A DNA stretch of 7,458 nucleotides. It comes from Lentimicrobiaceae bacterium. GTDB taxonomy: Bacteria; Bacteroidota; Bacteroidia; Bacteroidales; WCHB1-69. The stretch is taken from contig WQSU01000122.1 in NCBI GenBank assembly GCA_009787675.1, positions 1 to 7,458 on the forward strand, in the 5' to 3' direction. Position 1 is the first letter of the stretch. Each line of letters starts with the position of its first letter. Of this stretch, positions 6,631 through 7,458 are shown in pieces. Both the position numbers and the translations under genes were made by a program. Under the pieces are notes generated by a model. It worked only from the letters and a program-made list of their open reading frames with translations. It did not search any database and had not been told where the DNA came from.

Positions 6631-7458
6631 ATTTGCAAGCTCCTTTATTTACGCCTACCCATTCGCCATCTCCGCCATTAGAACAAACAACGGCTACACT
6701 CCAAGTGTAGGGTTTGGTTTTGTCGAAAGTAGTATCGTCAAAAGTAGTTCCTTCAATGGGTCCGGCAATTTTAATGCCGTCTCGGTAAACATTGTATTTA
6801 GGAGACTCAGGTTCTCCGTGTGTATAAGGGAAATACAAACCGCAAATTTCCCAACCGGTATTTGCAGTAATTATGGTGGCGGCGCCTGTTGTAAGATTGA
6901 GTTTCATCCAGTTCATATCCGAAGTTGATGATATCTGAGCCCAGTAGAGCGGGCAATTTGCATCGTTATAGTCAAATGATATAGATTGTGCATAGTTGGC
7001 AGCTTTTCCTGTGGCTCCAATCAAGGTACTAACTCCTGTGGTTTTGTTAATAGAAAATAAATTTGAAATGGCAGATGGAGCGGCACTTATTGCATACATA
7101 TTGCCGTTAAGATCTATCGCCATGCCAAGGAGCATATTTGCAGCAGCATCGCCACTCACAGTAACTATTTCAGTAAGTTGTCCTGTTTCTAAATTAACCG
7201 TGCAGATTTTGTTGCTGCCGGTAGCTCCTCTCATCGCATACATGGTGTTTGAAGTATAGTCATAACAGAGAGATCCAACCACCACTCCATAAAGTTCGGT
7301 TCTTTCAGTTGAACTGGTTATTGCTCCGGTTGTCGGGTTAACAATTTGGTAAAAAGTGTTTGTAGCGGCACCTGTTCCGGGATCACTTTCCGTTCTGTAG
7401 TTGTAAAGTACTCCGTTCAAATATCCGGCGCCATAAGCTGTCATTGAGCTAATGGTTG
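6128..7458 (-). CDS. T9SS-secreted protein with beta-propeller-like repeats, 3' part (5' end beyond window)
   Basis: The frame is open to the right edge, giving 442 visible residues. The ATG at 7444 is probably internal: codons before it (T-I-S-S) are open and no signal peptide follows. Visible residues 1 to about 215 contain repeats of the form [FLV]xxxN..TG..T.I (IVNPTTGAITSS, VNLETGQLTEIV, INKTTGVSTLIG, LNLTTGAATIIT), separated by GMAIDLNGNMYAIS-type strands, as in beta-propellers. Next comes the second half of an Fn3-like module (PKYNVYRDGIKIAG, YTWSVAVVC). The propeller may therefore sit inside a split module, but the first half is outside the window. A complete Fn3-like module (ASITNGAAAVVC, TITWTAVEGATGYKVSRGG, YTWEVITVC) and a T9SS type A domain (IAPNPATGNE, VEVVNFLGQTIIS, NGIYFVRIASEKG, KKFIKQ) follow. 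The protein is probably a surface or released binding protein; no enzyme motif is seen. Confidence 0.92.
   Translation of the reverse strand, partial: TISSMTAYGAGYLNGVLYNYRTESDPGTGAATNTFYQIVNPTTGAITSSTERTELYGVVVGSLCYDYTSNTMYAMRGATGSNKICTVNLETGQLTEIVTVSGDAAANMLLGMAIDLNGNMYAISAAPSAISNLFSINKTTGVSTLIGATGKAANYAQSISFDYNDANCPLYWAQISSTSDMNWMKLNLTTGAATIITANTGWEICGLYFPYTHGEPESPKYNVYRDGIKIAGPIEGTTFDDTTFDKTKPYTWSVAVVCSNGGDGEWVGVNKGACKSCASITNGAAAVVCETATITWTAVEGATGYKVSRGGTLLSTVTTPQYVENGEFEDGVSYTWEVITVCGEGEATPVNVTETAACGAVHEIGLQTFTIAPNPATGNEITIKAGVDFNTVEVVNFLGQTIISQPVSGNEVKLDVSYLNNGIYFVRIASEKGASVKKFIKQ

Noticed and set aside
1..7458. tRNA, rRNA, transposase or other mobile-element genes
   Set aside because: None seen on either strand; the window is almost entirely filled by the four modular protein genes and their short intergenic signals.

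Overview
The window looks like part of a Bacteroidota (Bacteroidetes) genome, probably a Bacteroidales-type or uncultured relative. Three genes end in a nearly identical type IX secretion system (T9SS) type A sorting domain (NPAT/NPTTG, VEVxNFLGQT, NGIYFVRIASEKG, VKKFVKQ). The upstream regions carry Bacteroidetes-style TAnnTTTG promoter elements and AT-rich leaders without a Shine-Dalgarno sequence. The genus cannot be read from the sequence alone.

Everything real is on the minus strand, so transcription runs from high to low coordinates. In that order: (a) 7458-6128 is the 3' part of a gene with beta-propeller-like repeats, an Fn3-like module and a T9SS domain; its 5' end lies outside the window. 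(b) 5968-3883 is a secreted modular protein whose frame is broken by a perfect 28-bp tandem duplication at 4325-4380. It leaves a 542-codon 5' ORF and an orphaned 3' part carrying the secretion domain; without one repeat copy it would be a continuous 685-aa protein. (c) 3682-1661 is an intact 673-aa secreted protein with a jelly-roll domain, a split Fn3-like module with an inserted domain, a second Fn3-like module and a T9SS domain. (d) 1532-1 is the 5' part (510 codons visible) of a fourth secreted modular protein that runs off the left edge.

Each visible gene end has its own hairpin terminator on the minus strand, and the three visible starts each have a TATTTTTG promoter-like element. The genes therefore look like separate transcription units in a tandem paralogue cluster rather than one operon. 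The intergenic gaps (about 128, 200 and 159 bp) hold only these signals.

The main theme is modularity. A Cys-bearing Fn3-like module occurs both unsplit and split at one conserved point between 'W-x-A-P' and 'Y-N-[VI]-Y-R-D', and the split forms carry different inserts. The products are probably exported through the outer membrane by T9SS and anchored or released as adhesins or binding proteins, comparable in plan to the Porphyromonas HagA/gingipain adhesin regions. Their ligands cannot be deduced.
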